A stretch of DNA of 64,000 nt from Lewinellaceae bacterium (GTDB lineage Bacteria; Bacteroidota; Bacteroidia; Chitinophagales; Saprospiraceae). Below are positions 17,324 to 27,020 of this stretch, one piece after another. The position numbers were made by a program, and so were the translations under genes. The first letter of the stretch is position 1; each line of letters begins with the position of its first letter. The stretch lies in NCBI GenBank assembly GCA_020636105.1, contig JACJYL010000001.1, positions 124,001 to 188,000 on the forward strand, written 5' to 3'. Under the pieces are notes generated by a model that did not search any database, was not told the DNA's origin, and saw nothing but the letters and a program-made list of their open reading frames with translations.

Positions 17324-19717
17324 TTAATTCCTCAATGGTTTATTTGTTTTCAGCATGTGCTCTATCCGTTCCATTGTTTTTTGTTCTCCACACAGACTCA
17401 TGAATGCTTCTCTTTCAATATCCAGCAAGTATTGCTCGGAGACTTGCTGCTGCCCTGTGAGGTCTCCGCCGCAGAGTACATAGGCGATCTTTCGGGCAAT
17501 TTTAATATCATGGTCACTGGCATAATTTCCGAGGCGCAATTCATTGGCAGCTACATAAAGCGCAGCCATGCCTGTCCTGCCCAGCACCGTAATATCTGTT
17601 CGGGGTACCGGCTGGGTGTAATGATCGGCCATGGAAAGAACCATTTTTTTCGCTTCGGCAATGTTGCGGTCTTTGTTGGTCACGATAATATCCCTTCCTT
17701 TGATGAGGGTGCCGTTGTTGTAACCTTCATAACCTGAGGTGGCTACATTGGCCAGTGCGATGGATTTGAATTTTTCGATCAAAGTAGGAATCTGTACATC
17801 CCCTTCAAAAAATGCATCAGAGGCCCTGAGGGCAAACTCTTTGGTGCCACCACCTCCCGGCAGTAATCCAACCCCCACTTCAACCAACCCGATATAGGAC
17901 TCTGCAGCTACCGCCGCTCCGTCACAATGCATCAGGGTCTCACAACCTCCGCCAAAAACATAGCCTTGTGTGGCTGCTACCACCGGAATGCTGGAATAGC
18001 GACATCTCATGGTCGTTTGCTGGAACAAATTGACAGCCATATTGAGTTCGTCATAATCCTGAGCATAGGCGAGTTGAGCGATCAGCATAAGGTTAGCGCC
18101 AACAGAGAAATTGGTCGCATTATTCCCGATGACCATTCCTTTCCAGTCTCCTTCCTCGGCTACCTGTATGGATTCATTGATGCCACGCAACACGCCTTCT
18201 CCAATAGAGTTGTACATACTGGTGAACTCCAGGCAAAGCACACCATCTCCAATGTCGTGAAGAATGGTTTCAGTCGTTTTATGAACCGCAGTTTTGCTTC
18301 GGTAATTATCGAGAATGATGAAGGCTTCCGTGCCCGGAATGATTTTATACGACTTACTGCTGATATCGTAGTATTTGCGGACATTGTCTTCACGTTTGTA
18401 GAAAGCCGTATGCCCGGCAGCAATCATTTCTTTTACCCAGTCGGCCACATGTTCTCCGTTCGCCTCGGCTATGTCGACTGCCTTTTTCAACCCTACAATA
18501 TCCCAATATTCAAACGGTCCGATTTCCCAGGCATAACCCGCTTTCATAGCATTGTCAATGCTGTAAATATTGTCGGAAATTTCCGGTATGCGGTTGGAGG
18601 CGTAAGCGAAAAGCCCTACGAGAGAATTGCGGATCAGTTGTCCTCCTTTGTCTTCTGCATTAAAAACGGCTTCTATCCTTTTAGGTAGGTTGTCAATGTT
18701 TTTGGCAAGGGAGAGGCTTGGAAGATCCGGTTTTTTACTGGGGGCGTAAGTTAAGGTTTCAAGATTCAGTGCATTGATGATGGTTCTGCCGCTGGCATCT
18801 TTTTCCCTTGTTTTTTCATAAAAGCCTTTCCTTGTTTTATCTCCGAGGAATTTGTTTTCGAGCAGAAATTCCATGTATTTTGGCGTGACAAAAGTTTTTG
18901 CCTGCTCATCGTCGGGGCAATTATCCCTGATCCCTTTCATCACTTTATCGGCAGTATCATGGCCGACGAGGTCTCCCAACCGGAAGGTCCCTGTTTTGGG
19001 ACGACCGATTACCGGTCCGGTGAGTTTGTCCACCTCCTCAATGCTCAGGCCGAGTTCGGTGGTCTGCTGGTAAATTTTGGCCATGGAATAGACTCCGATC
19101 CTGTTGCCGATAAAGGCCGGGGTGTCTTTGGCCAAAACGGGTTGTTTGCCCAGGAAAACATCTGCGTAGTGCATGAAGAAATCAATGACTTCCTTTTTAG
19201 TTTCCTGTGTCGGGATAATTTCAAATAACCTAAGGTATCGTGGAGGGTTAAAAAAGTGAGTTCCGCAAAAATGATGACGGAAATCCTCGCTCCGGCCTTC
19301 TGTCATCAGGTGAATGGGAATTCCGGAGGTATTCGATGTGACCAGCGTGCCCGCCTGACGATATTGATCCACTTTTTCGAAAATCTGCTTTTTAATATCC
19401 AGGCGTTCTACCACGACTTCAATCACCCAATCGCAATCCTTGATTTTTTTAAAATCATCCTCAAAATTTCCGGTAGTAATGCGCGAGGCGAAGGCATTGT
19501 CGTATAGCGGAGCAGGTTTCGATTTAATGGCAGTACGGAGGGCTGAGTCCACTATGCTGTTCCGGGCAGATTTGTTGTTTTTTTCTTCCTCTTTAAGATC
19601 AAAAGGTACAATGTCAAGCATCAATACCTCCAGACCTATGTTGGCAAAATGGCAGGCAATACCGGAACCCATGATACCGGAACCCAATACGGCCACCTTT
19701 TTTATTCTTCTACTCAT
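17324..19717 (-). CDS. 3-hydroxyacyl-CoA dehydrogenase / enoyl-CoA hydratase fusion
   Basis: 797 residues from the ATG at 19717, chosen because MSRRIKKVAVLGSGIMGSGI is the expected NAD-binding start; 57 more codons upstream are open but unrelated in character. Residues 1-300 hold the NAD-binding and C-terminal 3HCDH domains, a second 3HCDH domain follows, and the enoyl-CoA hydratase/crotonase domain is in the last third (GGCETLMHCDGA, EVGVGLLPGGGGTKE). The order dehydrogenase-hydratase is the reverse of E. coli FadB. With the downstream thiolase it covers hydration, oxidation and thiolysis of fatty acyl-CoA. Confidence 0.92.
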   Translation of the reverse strand: MSRRIKKVAVLGSGIMGSGIACHFANIGLEVLMLDIVPFDLKEEEKNNKSARNSIVDSALRTAIKSKPAPLYDNAFASRITTGNFEDDFKKIKDCDWVIEVVVERLDIKKQIFEKVDQYRQAGTLVTSNTSGIPIHLMTEGRSEDFRHHFCGTHFFNPPRYLRLFEIIPTQETKKEVIDFFMHYADVFLGKQPVLAKDTPAFIGNRIGVYSMAKIYQQTTELGLSIEEVDKLTGPVIGRPKTGTFRLGDLVGHDTADKVMKGIRDNCPDDEQAKTFVTPKYMEFLLENKFLGDKTRKGFYEKTREKDASGRTIINALNLETLTYAPSKKPDLPSLSLAKNIDNLPKRIEAVFNAEDKGGQLIRNSLVGLFAYASNRIPEISDNIYSIDNAMKAGYAWEIGPFEYWDIVGLKKAVDIAEANGEHVADWVKEMIAAGHTAFYKREDNVRKYYDISSKSYKIIPGTEAFIILDNYRSKTAVHKTTETILHDIGDGVLCLEFTSMYNSIGEGVLRGINESIQVAEEGDWKGMVIGNNATNFSVGANLMLIAQLAYAQDYDELNMAVNLFQQTTMRCRYSSIPVVAATQGYVFGGGCETLMHCDGAAVAAESYIGLVEVGVGLLPGGGGTKEFALRASDAFFEGDVQIPTLIEKFKSIALANVATSGYEGYNNGTLIKGRDIIVTNKDRNIAEAKKMVLSMADHYTQPVPRTDITVLGRTGMAALYVAANELRLGNYASDHDIKIARKIAYVLCGGDLTGQQQVSEQYLLDIEREAFMSLCGEQKTMERIEHMLKTNKPLRN

Positions 19718-19860
19718 AAGATCGTTTTGGCTATGAAAAATAATTAGCGAATTTTCGCTAAATGCAAATGTACAAATTCTATTTGATTTTTTCCACCTTA
19801 CTGCTTTCAGTATTGCTGAAAAATACTTAGCTTGAAGCTGAACACCAATGACACTCGACC

Positions 19861-21648
19861 ATGAAAGTAAATTATTTCTTCCCGACACTCATAATGGCAC
19901 TCATTATGTTTCCCTCCTGCCAAAATAATGGATCCAATTTTTCCAATGCCCTGATCGATCTGGAGAATGTTGATCTCACCAAAGAGTGGCCTATGATCGA
20001 AACGGTTGCGGCTCGTGATTCTTCCATAGAAACGGAATATTTTCGGTTTCATTTCATAGAAAGTGCTTTATCGGGAGATCAAATGTCAAAAATCGTTCAA
20101 AAATGCAATCAAAATTTTTCTACTTTAAAAAAAACGATAGGAGGGGACAAACTTACCATCCCCGTTGAATATCTCATATATCCTACCATTGAGAAAAAGG
20201 GATTGGCATTACAAAACGCAACCCTTGCCCATGTGGATCAACAACATCAAAAAGCTTACGCCGTTGTGGGTGGTTTTTTTGAGGGATACCAAATGCATCC
20301 TGAAAATGAATTGATCATCCGTTCGCAGCTGGGAACCGCCCTTCATTCGGCGCTGGAAAAAGGCCTGGCCATATATTTAAATCCTGATTGGCAAAAAAAA
20401 GGCTATGACTATTGGGCCGCACGGTTATTTACATCGGACAACCTGCCACCCCTGAGTGAATTGCTGGATGAGGAATGGTTTGCCAATGAATCTGATCTGA
20501 TCATGGGGTGCGCGGCGGCTTCCTTTGTCGATTTTTTGATCAATAAACAAGGCATGCAATTGTTTTTAGCACAATATGCTTCCTTTTCGATTGCTGCGGA
20601 TCGAATTAATGAATTACAGGAAGAATGGGTAGCTTTTTTAAGTTCAAAATATACAAGGATTCCGGCTGTTGACAAAAACATGAACGTCCCCTGGCTCAAG
20701 GGGTTCAATTTTGCCCACGAGGGGTACAGGATTTATAACGGGTATGGCTCTAGCCTGGCAGAAAATTCTATGCAGCAAATGATCAATCTGGGTTGCAACG
20801 CATTGGCTATAGTGCCCTATTCTTATATGCGTTCCGATGATGTACCTTCCTACCTTCCGATCATGAGAAGAGCCGGTTCCGAAACCGATGAATCGGTGGT
20901 CGCCACTCATTTGCAGGCCAAAAAAATGAAGGCTTTCACTATGTTGAAGCCCCAGATATGGATGCGGGGGGGCTGGCCGGGCAGTATTAAAATGAAAAAT
21001 GATCAGGATTGGGATCAGTTCTTTGATTATTATTATCGATGGATGCGCCACTACGCTTTGATGGCGGAGATTTGGGAAATGGATATGCTTTGTGTAGGAG
21101 TGGAATTTGCTGAAGCGACAAAGGCCCGGCCGGAGGACTGGCGTAAATTAATACGAAAACTGCGTGGTATATATTCGGGACCAATGACCTACGCGGCCAA
21201 CTGGGGAGAAGAATTTGAAAGCATCCCTTTTTGGGATGAACTGGATTATATTGGATTGAATTGTTATTATCCTTTGAGTAAAAATAAATCAGCCAATCGT
21301 GCCGAACTTGAGGAAGGATTCAGGCGCACCGCTCAGAAGATTGAAAAGGTCTGTAACCGTTTTCAAAAGCCCATGATATTTACGGAAATCGGCTTCAGAA
21401 GCGTTGAAGGTACCTGGATGCAACCCCATGAAGAGGCAAATGGAAGGCCCGTAAATGAAGCCGAACAAAGTTTATGTTACGAGATCGTACTCAATGAGAT
21501 CATGGATGAAAAGTGGTGCCGTGGCATTATTTGGTGGAAATGGCCGAGTTATGCTGATTATGATCATCGTGGCGGCACTGGATTCACGCCGAGCGGAAAG
21601 TTGGCCCAGGAGGTGGTGAGGGAAAAATTTTCCTCCGGAGTAGAATAA
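19861..21648 (+). CDS. Lipoprotein with GH113-like (beta-mannanase-type) TIM barrel
   Basis: 595 residues. Residues 1-20 are a lipoprotein signal with lipobox MFPSC (Cys20). Residues about 60-270 resemble a gluzincin-type peptidase fold (FRFHFIES..., TALHSALEKGLAIYL) but the HExxH zinc motif is absent. From about 275 a glycosidase barrel begins (GFNFAHEGYRIYNGYGS), with the clan GH-A acid/base candidate in CVGVEFAEA (Glu415), nucleophile candidate in FTEIGFRS (Glu509) and IIWWKWPSYADYDHRGG near the C-terminus. GH113 enzymes hydrolyse beta-mannans; the substrate here is inferred. The gene is divergent from the beta-oxidation operon. Confidence 0.78.
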   Translation: MKVNYFFPTLIMALIMFPSCQNNGSNFSNALIDLENVDLTKEWPMIETVAARDSSIETEYFRFHFIESALSGDQMSKIVQKCNQNFSTLKKTIGGDKLTIPVEYLIYPTIEKKGLALQNATLAHVDQQHQKAYAVVGGFFEGYQMHPENELIIRSQLGTALHSALEKGLAIYLNPDWQKKGYDYWAARLFTSDNLPPLSELLDEEWFANESDLIMGCAAASFVDFLINKQGMQLFLAQYASFSIAADRINELQEEWVAFLSSKYTRIPAVDKNMNVPWLKGFNFAHEGYRIYNGYGSSLAENSMQQMINLGCNALAIVPYSYMRSDDVPSYLPIMRRAGSETDESVVATHLQAKKMKAFTMLKPQIWMRGGWPGSIKMKNDQDWDQFFDYYYRWMRHYALMAEIWEMDMLCVGVEFAEATKARPEDWRKLIRKLRGIYSGPMTYAANWGEEFESIPFWDELDYIGLNCYYPLSKNKSANRAELEEGFRRTAQKIEKVCNRFQKPMIFTEIGFRSVEGTWMQPHEEANGRPVNEAEQSLCYEIVLNEIMDEKWCRGIIWWKWPSYADYDHRGGTGFTPSGKLAQEVVREKFSSGVE

Positions 21649-21694
21649 AGATATTTTCTCATTTTCCAGGAGTGTTCCAATTATTTTTTTAAAT

Positions 21695-21726
21695 TTTCCA
21701 TTTATCCCTTTACTTGCCTATTTTTG
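21695..21726 (+). promoter_or_regulatory. Bacteroidota-type promoter for purine nucleoside phosphorylase
   Basis: TTTC (21695-21698), a 20-base spacer and TATTTTTG (21719-21726) fit TTTG-N19-21-TAnnTTTG with one mismatch. The expected transcript start near 21733 falls only a few bases before the ATG at 21740, which favours the ATG at 21776 as the true start. Confidence 0.5.
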
Positions 21727-21775
21727 TCCGGCGCTCGATATGCCGGATTTTTTAATTGCCTTAACCACATTTGCA

Positions 21776-22597
21776 ATGGATTATTTACTTCAAATAAAAG
21801 AAGCTACTGCCTACATAAGCAGCCGAACTTCCTACCGTCCTAAAATTGGATTGATCCTTGGATCCGGCCTGGGGGAACTGGCCGATACTCTTGAGTCGCC
21901 GGAGCACTACCGGTATGAGGATATTCCCAACTTTGCGGTATCGACCGTGCCGGGGCATAGTGGTAAACTTGTCATGGGAAAACTCGAAGGCGTCGAAGTG
22001 GTAGCCATGCAGGGAAGAATTCATTATTACGAAGGCTATTCCATGAAGCAGGTTACCTTTCCCGTAAGAGTCATGAAGAATTTGGGGGTTGAGGTGCTGA
22101 TCGTTACCAATGCCTGCGGAGGGTTGAATGAAAAACTTTACGTCGGAGCACTAATGCTCATTCGCGATCATATCAACATGATGCCGGAAAATCCATTGAG
22201 GGGAATTAATTTTGATGAGTTGGGACCTCGCTTCCCGGACATGTTACAGGCTTATGATAAAGAATTGATTACCATAGCGCAGGAAGTGGCCAATGAAATT
22301 GACCTGGAAATTTTCACAGGGGTTCATTGTGCGGTTACCGGACCTACTTTTGAAACACATGCCGAAATGCATATGTTGAAAGTCCTCGGGGCCGATACGG
22401 TGGGCATGTCTACCATACCAGAAGCCATTGTTGCGAGACATGCAGGAATGCGAGTGCTGGGCATCTCAGCTGTGACAGATATGTCAGGTATGGAGGAAGT
22501 GTCCCATGAATCGGTGATTTTGGCAGCCAATGAAATCAAACCTCGTTTCATTAAACTGGTGCGTGGTGTGGTTAAAAAAAATGCATTTAAGCCTTAA
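21776..22597 (+). CDS. punA: Purine nucleoside phosphorylase (trimeric type)
   Basis: 273 residues from the ATG at 21776 (MDYLLQIKEATAYI), the standard length of trimeric PNP; an earlier ATG at 21740 adds 12 atypical residues. It phosphorolyses inosine and guanosine to the base and ribose-1-phosphate for salvage. Visible motifs: phosphate-binding GLILGSGLGEL, VPGHSGKLVMG, QGRIHYYEGY, VTNACGGLN, base-site TGPTFETHAEM and SAVTDMSGMEE. It is followed 9 bases later by a membrane-protein gene on the same strand. Confidence 0.93.
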   Translation: MDYLLQIKEATAYISSRTSYRPKIGLILGSGLGELADTLESPEHYRYEDIPNFAVSTVPGHSGKLVMGKLEGVEVVAMQGRIHYYEGYSMKQVTFPVRVMKNLGVEVLIVTNACGGLNEKLYVGALMLIRDHINMMPENPLRGINFDELGPRFPDMLQAYDKELITIAQEVANEIDLEIFTGVHCAVTGPTFETHAEMHMLKVLGADTVGMSTIPEAIVARHAGMRVLGISAVTDMSGMEEVSHESVILAANEIKPRFIKLVRGVVKKNAFKP

Positions 22598-22606
22598 GAG
22601 CCTGGT

Positions 22607-24034
22607 ATGTATAAACATTTACGGCGATTATTCCTGGCTTTCCTGTTGTTTTTGGATACGGGTTATTCTTTTGTACAGCACCTGCACATGCCCGTTGACG
22701 GTGATTTTACGGCCATTGTCCTGCCCGGCCCTCATTATGAAAAAGTATTAAAAGATCCACTGGGGGTTAGTGTTTTGACCGGCAATGAAGTTTACGCTGC
22801 TCCTAACCGTTTCTTCGTGCATTGGACCCTTTCCGCATTGTTTAGGAATTTTCCTTTGTTGTTGCAAAAGATTACCCATCCTGTTGATAGTGTTTATCTG
22901 GCCATTGCTATTTCAAAAACAATAATCCAATTATTCTTGATAGGATTACTGGCCTTTTTGATTTCGGGGCGCAGCAATTTACTTTCCGAAAAATTTCTGC
23001 TGGCAGCCGTTTTGATCACTCCGCTTTTCCAGACATCCGGTTATTATTACCATAGCATGGGGGTGATTGAGCAATCGGTCACGTACACTTTTTTTTATGC
23101 CTTGCCCTTGAGCCTTACCCTGTTTTTCTTTTTACCCTTTTTGTATCCCAAAACATGGAAATGGACGAAGATCAAACACTTTGTTTGGGGCTCACTAACC
23201 ATTATTTTGCCTTTAAGCGGCCCTCTCGTTCCTGGAATTGTTTTACTGGGTTTCCTGACGCTACTGATCCGGGGATTTTTTGAAGGCAGAAAAAATGGGA
23301 CCACCTTTTCCCCTTTCAAAATCTTTACATTCGATTCCCCTAAAAATGCGGGAGGGGTTGTTTTTTACTTTGTTATGATTTCATTTTTCAGCCTGTATTC
23401 TTTATATATCGGCAGAAATAATGAAGAAAATTTTTCTGCCCAGTCTATTGCAATTGGACAAAGCTTTCTCTTGTTGCCTCAGGGCATTGTCAGGGTCCTT
23501 TTTCAGAAACTGGGCATGCCTTTGATTTTGCTTTGGGTTGGGTTGAATAGTTTTCTCATCAGTAAGAGTGATCACCGTGAAAAGTATTTCCAGCTTTTAA
23601 AATGGTTCGGCCTGTTTTCTTTACTTTACCTGTTGTTATTGCCGCTTGGCGGATATAGGGATTACAGGCCACTCATCATCAGAAGAGATACCTTTCTGCC
23701 GTTGACTTTGGGGATGTTTTTTTTCTTTGGGTATTCCTCTCTGTTGGTATTGAAAAATCTTAAATCAAAATACCGGGTGATCCATATAACCACCCTCATA
23801 GTGCTCCTGGGAGTCTTTACGGTGGCCGATCAACCTGAGTTGGATAAAAATGCCTGTGAAAAAGAAGCTTTGGAGTTATTATCCACTACAAACGAAGCGG
23901 TGGTATTGCTAAAAAAAGATTGTCCGGTGATGGCGTGGACCCCTTTGAGAAATCCCAAATATTCTGAAAATACTGCCCGGATGCTATTCCATTGGCGCAT
24001 TACGAAATCTGTCCAGCTTTATTACCAGGAATAG
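22607..24034 (+). CDS. Polytopic membrane protein of unknown function
   Basis: 475 residues with about ten hydrophobic segments. The N-terminus has one membrane segment and then a periplasmic loop (PVDGDFTAIVLPGPHYEKVL) with the acidic, conserved-looking first loop seen in GT-C type glycosyltransferases, but I cannot assign a family. The last 80 residues are soluble. It is probably cotranscribed with the purine nucleoside phosphorylase (9-base gap) and its stop abuts the stop of the convergent maf gene with no spacer. Confidence 0.75.
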   Translation: MYKHLRRLFLAFLLFLDTGYSFVQHLHMPVDGDFTAIVLPGPHYEKVLKDPLGVSVLTGNEVYAAPNRFFVHWTLSALFRNFPLLLQKITHPVDSVYLAIAISKTIIQLFLIGLLAFLISGRSNLLSEKFLLAAVLITPLFQTSGYYYHSMGVIEQSVTYTFFYALPLSLTLFFFLPFLYPKTWKWTKIKHFVWGSLTIILPLSGPLVPGIVLLGFLTLLIRGFFEGRKNGTTFSPFKIFTFDSPKNAGGVVFYFVMISFFSLYSLYIGRNNEENFSAQSIAIGQSFLLLPQGIVRVLFQKLGMPLILLWVGLNSFLISKSDHREKYFQLLKWFGLFSLLYLLLLPLGGYRDYRPLIIRRDTFLPLTLGMFFFFGYSSLLVLKNLKSKYRVIHITTLIVLLGVFTVADQPELDKNACEKEALELLSTTNEAVVLLKKDCPVMAWTPLRNPKYSENTARMLFHWRITKSVQLYYQE

Positions 24035-24607
24035 TTAAAATTCCGATAACTTCCGGTAAACGGCCTCCATGGGTAATCCCATTACATTGGAGTAAGTGCC
24101 TTCGATTCTGGAGATCTTACAGTGACCGATCCATTCCTGCACGGCATAGGCTCCTGCTTTATCGTATGGCTGGTATTTGTCGATGTAATAGCTGATTTCT
24201 TCATCCGTCATGGTTTCGAAAAAGACCTTTGAAACGACAGAAAAAGTGCTGGTTTTGGTCTTGGATAAAAGACAGACACCTGTGATGACCTCATGCATAC
24301 TGCCGGAAAGCTTTTTTAGAATATTCACAGCATCCTGCCTGTCTTTCGGTTTACCAAAAATGGTGTCGTTTTGTAAAACAATCGTATCTGCAGTAAGGAG
24401 TATCTCATCGTCTTCTAATAAATCTTTTACCGCATTGGCTTTAAGTTCAGCCAGGTAAACGGCCACGGCTCTTTTGGGAAGATCCGGGGGGTAAATTTCT
24501 TCCACCTCGCGGGTTTTTATTTCAAAGGTAAATCCTGCTTCTCTTAGCAATTGGCTTCGGCGGGGCGATTTCGAAGCCAGAATTAATTTTTTATTGAGAA
24601 AATCCAT
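24035..24607 (-). CDS. maf: Maf family nucleotide pyrophosphatase
   Basis: 190 residues. Hydrolyses non-canonical or modified nucleoside triphosphates (dTTP/UTP-type substrates in characterised Maf proteins) to monophosphates. Motifs: LILASKSPRRSQLLREAG (6-23), EILLTADTIV (with the catalytic Asp), GKPKDRQDA, ITGVCL and DKAGAYAVQEWIG, IEGTYSNVMGLP. The last two motifs are intact, so the enzyme looks active. Its stop is adjacent to that of the convergent membrane-protein gene. Confidence 0.93.
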   Translation of the reverse strand: MDFLNKKLILASKSPRRSQLLREAGFTFEIKTREVEEIYPPDLPKRAVAVYLAELKANAVKDLLEDDEILLTADTIVLQNDTIFGKPKDRQDAVNILKKLSGSMHEVITGVCLLSKTKTSTFSVVSKVFFETMTDEEISYYIDKYQPYDKAGAYAVQEWIGHCKISRIEGTYSNVMGLPMEAVYRKLSEF

Positions 24608-24716
24608 TCCTGTCTTTTTAGTGAAGTTTTAAAACAAAGACGATAATGAGCGAATAAGTTAAGGGAAGAATATTGCTCCCTTTCCTCGCCCATTTAGCGC
24701 TTGAGGCCTTCTTTTT

Positions 24717-25646
24717 TTAAATGATTTTTATGCACAATAAAAGAAGCACTCCTGTAAGCATCAACAACTTGGTCAGTTGGCTCACATGATGAAAATCGGC
24801 TTTATTACTGGCCTGGTAGAGTTTAACAACAGACCAAATACCCGTAGTTAAAAGCACGGGCAATACGACTATCCGGCCAATAAAATTAACGGCTGGCCAG
24901 GCTAACCATCCGCCGGCAACAATCATCAGAAGTAGTGAAACTGCAAAGATCATGGCTAACTTTTTCACCCTGGCAATGCCCATTAATATGGGGAGTGTCC
25001 GGAAATTCATTGATACATCTCCCTCAATGTCTTCGATGTCTTTGACGATCTCCCTAAACAGGGTGGAATAAAAGGCAAAAAGCATATAAGCCCCCAAAAG
25101 AGCGAAAATTTTCAGACTGGTTTCGGGCGATTTTTCCATGAGTTGTTGAAGTCCTTCAAATTCTGCAAAACCGATAATTCCGGCCACTCCTGCAGCAAAA
25201 GCAGCAATGAGTAAATTGCCTGCCAGGGGCATTTTCTTCAGTAATTTCGAATACATAAAGAGGCTTCCAATGGCGATGGGGTATAAAACCACCAATTCTG
25301 GCTTGTGGATGTAAAAAGCGAGATAAATAGCAAGTAAAAAGCCCAGGGCACTAGAGGAAAAATAGAGCCAGGTTGCGGTTTGCAGGCTTATTTTCTTATG
25401 CAGGATAACGGCATCTCTTTTATTGATAAGATCAACCTCATAGTCAAGTATATCGTTAATGATGTAACCGCCTGCGGTAACGAGCACTGTCACCAGGATA
25501 AACAATAGAAATTGCTGTATGGGTAGGGTAGGCCTGATGTCATTAATTTTGAACCCCGGAAGAATAAGATAAAAATAGATGATGGATTGTGTCAGGGCAA
25601 CGATCACCAGGTTTGGAATTCTTATCAGTCGAAGGAAATGTAGCAT
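24717..25646 (-). CDS. UbiA-family prenyltransferase
   Basis: 309 residues, about eight membrane helices. Transfers a prenyl chain to an aromatic or other acceptor in the inner membrane. The first Asp-rich motif is NDILDYEVDLINKRD (about 64-78) and the second DIEDIEGD. The family in Bacteroidota is often annotated as geranylgeranylglycerol-phosphate geranylgeranyltransferase-like; the acceptor cannot be told from sequence, and menaquinone or other lipid biosynthesis is also possible. It lies upstream of maf and downstream of the KdsC-like gene, all on the minus strand. Confidence 0.88.
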   Translation of the reverse strand: MLHFLRLIRIPNLVIVALTQSIIYFYLILPGFKINDIRPTLPIQQFLLFILVTVLVTAGGYIINDILDYEVDLINKRDAVILHKKISLQTATWLYFSSSALGFLLAIYLAFYIHKPELVVLYPIAIGSLFMYSKLLKKMPLAGNLLIAAFAAGVAGIIGFAEFEGLQQLMEKSPETSLKIFALLGAYMLFAFYSTLFREIVKDIEDIEGDVSMNFRTLPILMGIARVKKLAMIFAVSLLLMIVAGGWLAWPAVNFIGRIVVLPVLLTTGIWSVVKLYQASNKADFHHVSQLTKLLMLTGVLLLLCIKII

Positions 25647-25700
25647 ATAGGGTCAATCGTTGGTTTTTTCAAAAAATGTTTTTAACTCCTCCGGGAAAAT

Positions 25701-26195
25701 CTACCATTTTCCCTGTAGGCGTAATACCTTTTCGATGACATCCCTCACACATCCCATTCCCCCTTTAAATGGAGAAATATAATTGGCGATCTCCCTGATT
25801 TCTTCCACAGCGTCAACCGGACAGGCAGGTAACCCGACCCTACGCATAACTTCATAATCAGGTAAGTCATCGCCCATATAAAGAATACCGCCTTCTTCCA
25901 ATTCCAGGCGTTCCACGATCTGGTTATAGGTGGAAATCTTATTCTTTATCCCGCTATGGACTTCTTCGATGCCCAGGGCTTTTAAACGAATGGTGACTCC
26001 TTTTGAGTTTCCTCCGGTGATGATACAAATACGATAGCCTTCATCCAGTGCCCGTTTCATGGCATATCCATCCCTAACATTCATCGTGCGTAACAACTCA
26101 CCGGTTTCTGTAATCAGGAAGTTACTGTCCGTTAAAACACCATCGACATCAAAAATGAAGGTATCAATATCTTTGAACGCTTCGAGTAGGTTCAT
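25701..26195 (-). CDS. kdsC: HAD-family phosphatase, KdsC (KDO-8-phosphate phosphatase) type
   Basis: 164 residues, a capless HAD of the KdsC class. Motif I FIFDVDGVLTDS (catalytic DxD), motif II ICIITGGNS, motif III Lys in GIKNK, motif IV ILYMGDDLPDYEVM. Dephosphorylates KDO-8-phosphate in LPS inner-core synthesis; related sugar phosphatases have the same motifs. Other LPS-transport genes are present in the window, but not adjacent. It starts 37 bases before the iscX stop on the same strand. Confidence 0.88.
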   Translation of the reverse strand: MNLLEAFKDIDTFIFDVDGVLTDSNFLITETGELLRTMNVRDGYAMKRALDEGYRICIITGGNSKGVTIRLKALGIEEVHSGIKNKISTYNQIVERLELEEGGILYMGDDLPDYEVMRRVGLPACPVDAVEEIREIANYISPFKGGMGCVRDVIEKVLRLQGKW

Positions 26196-26232
26196 GTCCT
26201 GAAGGGTTTAAAAGGTGTATGGAAGAGTAAAA

Positions 26233-26478
26233 TTACTGATTATCACGCCATTCATAAACCCACTTTGCCTGGATTTGTTCGAGATGACCTTCGTTACATT
26301 CTTCTCTTTTTCCGGAAAAATGAGGAATTTCGAGCACCCAGTCCATGAGTTCCGTAAATCTGATCCTGTATATTTTACTTTCGGTAAAGTCATCGCCAAA
26401 GCGATCGTAGAGCTTCATTGCTATATCTTCGTGGTCGGCCCAGTTGATGGGCATATCGTCAAAATCTTCAAAAGCCAT
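26233..26478 (-). CDS. iscX: IscX-like iron-sulfur cluster assembly adaptor
   Basis: 81 residues. INWADHEDIAMKLYDRFGDD and then YRIRFTELMDWVLEIPHFSG and CNEGHLEQIQAKWVYEWRD match the small acidic IscX fold, which binds the cysteine desulfurase IscS and modulates iron-sulfur assembly. The ferredoxin gene immediately upstream (59-base gap, same strand) keeps the fdx-iscX order of classical isc operons, although iscSUA and hscBA are not here. Confidence is high because both neighbours fit. Confidence 0.9.
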   Translation of the reverse strand: MAFEDFDDMPINWADHEDIAMKLYDRFGDDFTESKIYRIRFTELMDWVLEIPHFSGKREECNEGHLEQIQAKWVYEWRDNQ

Positions 26479-26537
26479 GATTATACTGTTGTTTAGAATT
26501 TTTGATGAATGTAAAAAATAAAAATAGCGACACTTTC

Positions 26538-26879
26538 CTAGTGTTCGTGACCGATAATGCCACTTTGGTCTGGGACGATCACTTCAATGAAAGCTTCATC
26601 TTCCAGAATTTCACACTGACAAGCCAGGCGGGATTCGAGCCTTGGATTTTCTGCCCTGTCGATAAAATCTTCTTCTTTGTCACTAATTTCTTCCAGGAAT
26701 TCTTCCCCTTTTTCTACATAAATATGACAGGTACTGCAGGCACAAACGCCTCCACAATTGTGGTTGAGATGAATATCATTTTCTTCTGTAATCTCAAGAA
26801 CCGTTTTTCCCACTACTACGTTTTTAACCGTAATGGGATCGTGGTCCGCTTCTTCAAATAAAAATTTTATGGTAGCCAT
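26538..26879 (-). CDS. fdx: [2Fe-2S] ferredoxin, adrenodoxin type
   Basis: 113 residues, one-electron carrier for iron-sulfur cluster biogenesis. The cluster Cys pattern C-x5-C-x2-C is in NCGGVCACSTCHIYV with the fourth Cys in RLACQCEI; an extra Cys lies within the first loop. The acidic region EEISDKEEDFIDRAE is the usual partner-binding helix. The C-terminus adds GIIGHEH. Positioned directly before iscX. Confidence 0.94.
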   Translation of the reverse strand: MATIKFLFEEADHDPITVKNVVVGKTVLEITEENDIHLNHNCGGVCACSTCHIYVEKGEEFLEEISDKEEDFIDRAENPRLESRLACQCEILEDEAFIEVIVPDQSGIIGHEH

Positions 26880-27020
26880 GTAATGATGGTAAATTTAAAA
26901 TACCTTTTACCAGCTTAATCTAGTGCATTTTTTGCGGCAAAAGGAGGTAATTCAATTTTGGTGCAAATCTAATCGTAAAATCTAACAAACAATCTATGAA
27001 TTTGTTTTTTCTCAGCGGAC

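Noticed and set aside
17927..18688. 253-codon plus-strand open frame
   Set aside because: It is the antisense of the 3-hydroxyacyl-CoA dehydrogenase/hydratase gene, which is well supported.
19718..19888. 57-codon extension of the dehydrogenase gene
   Set aside because: The NAD-binding motif needs its start at 19717, and the extension overlaps the divergent lipoprotein start without a plausible domain.
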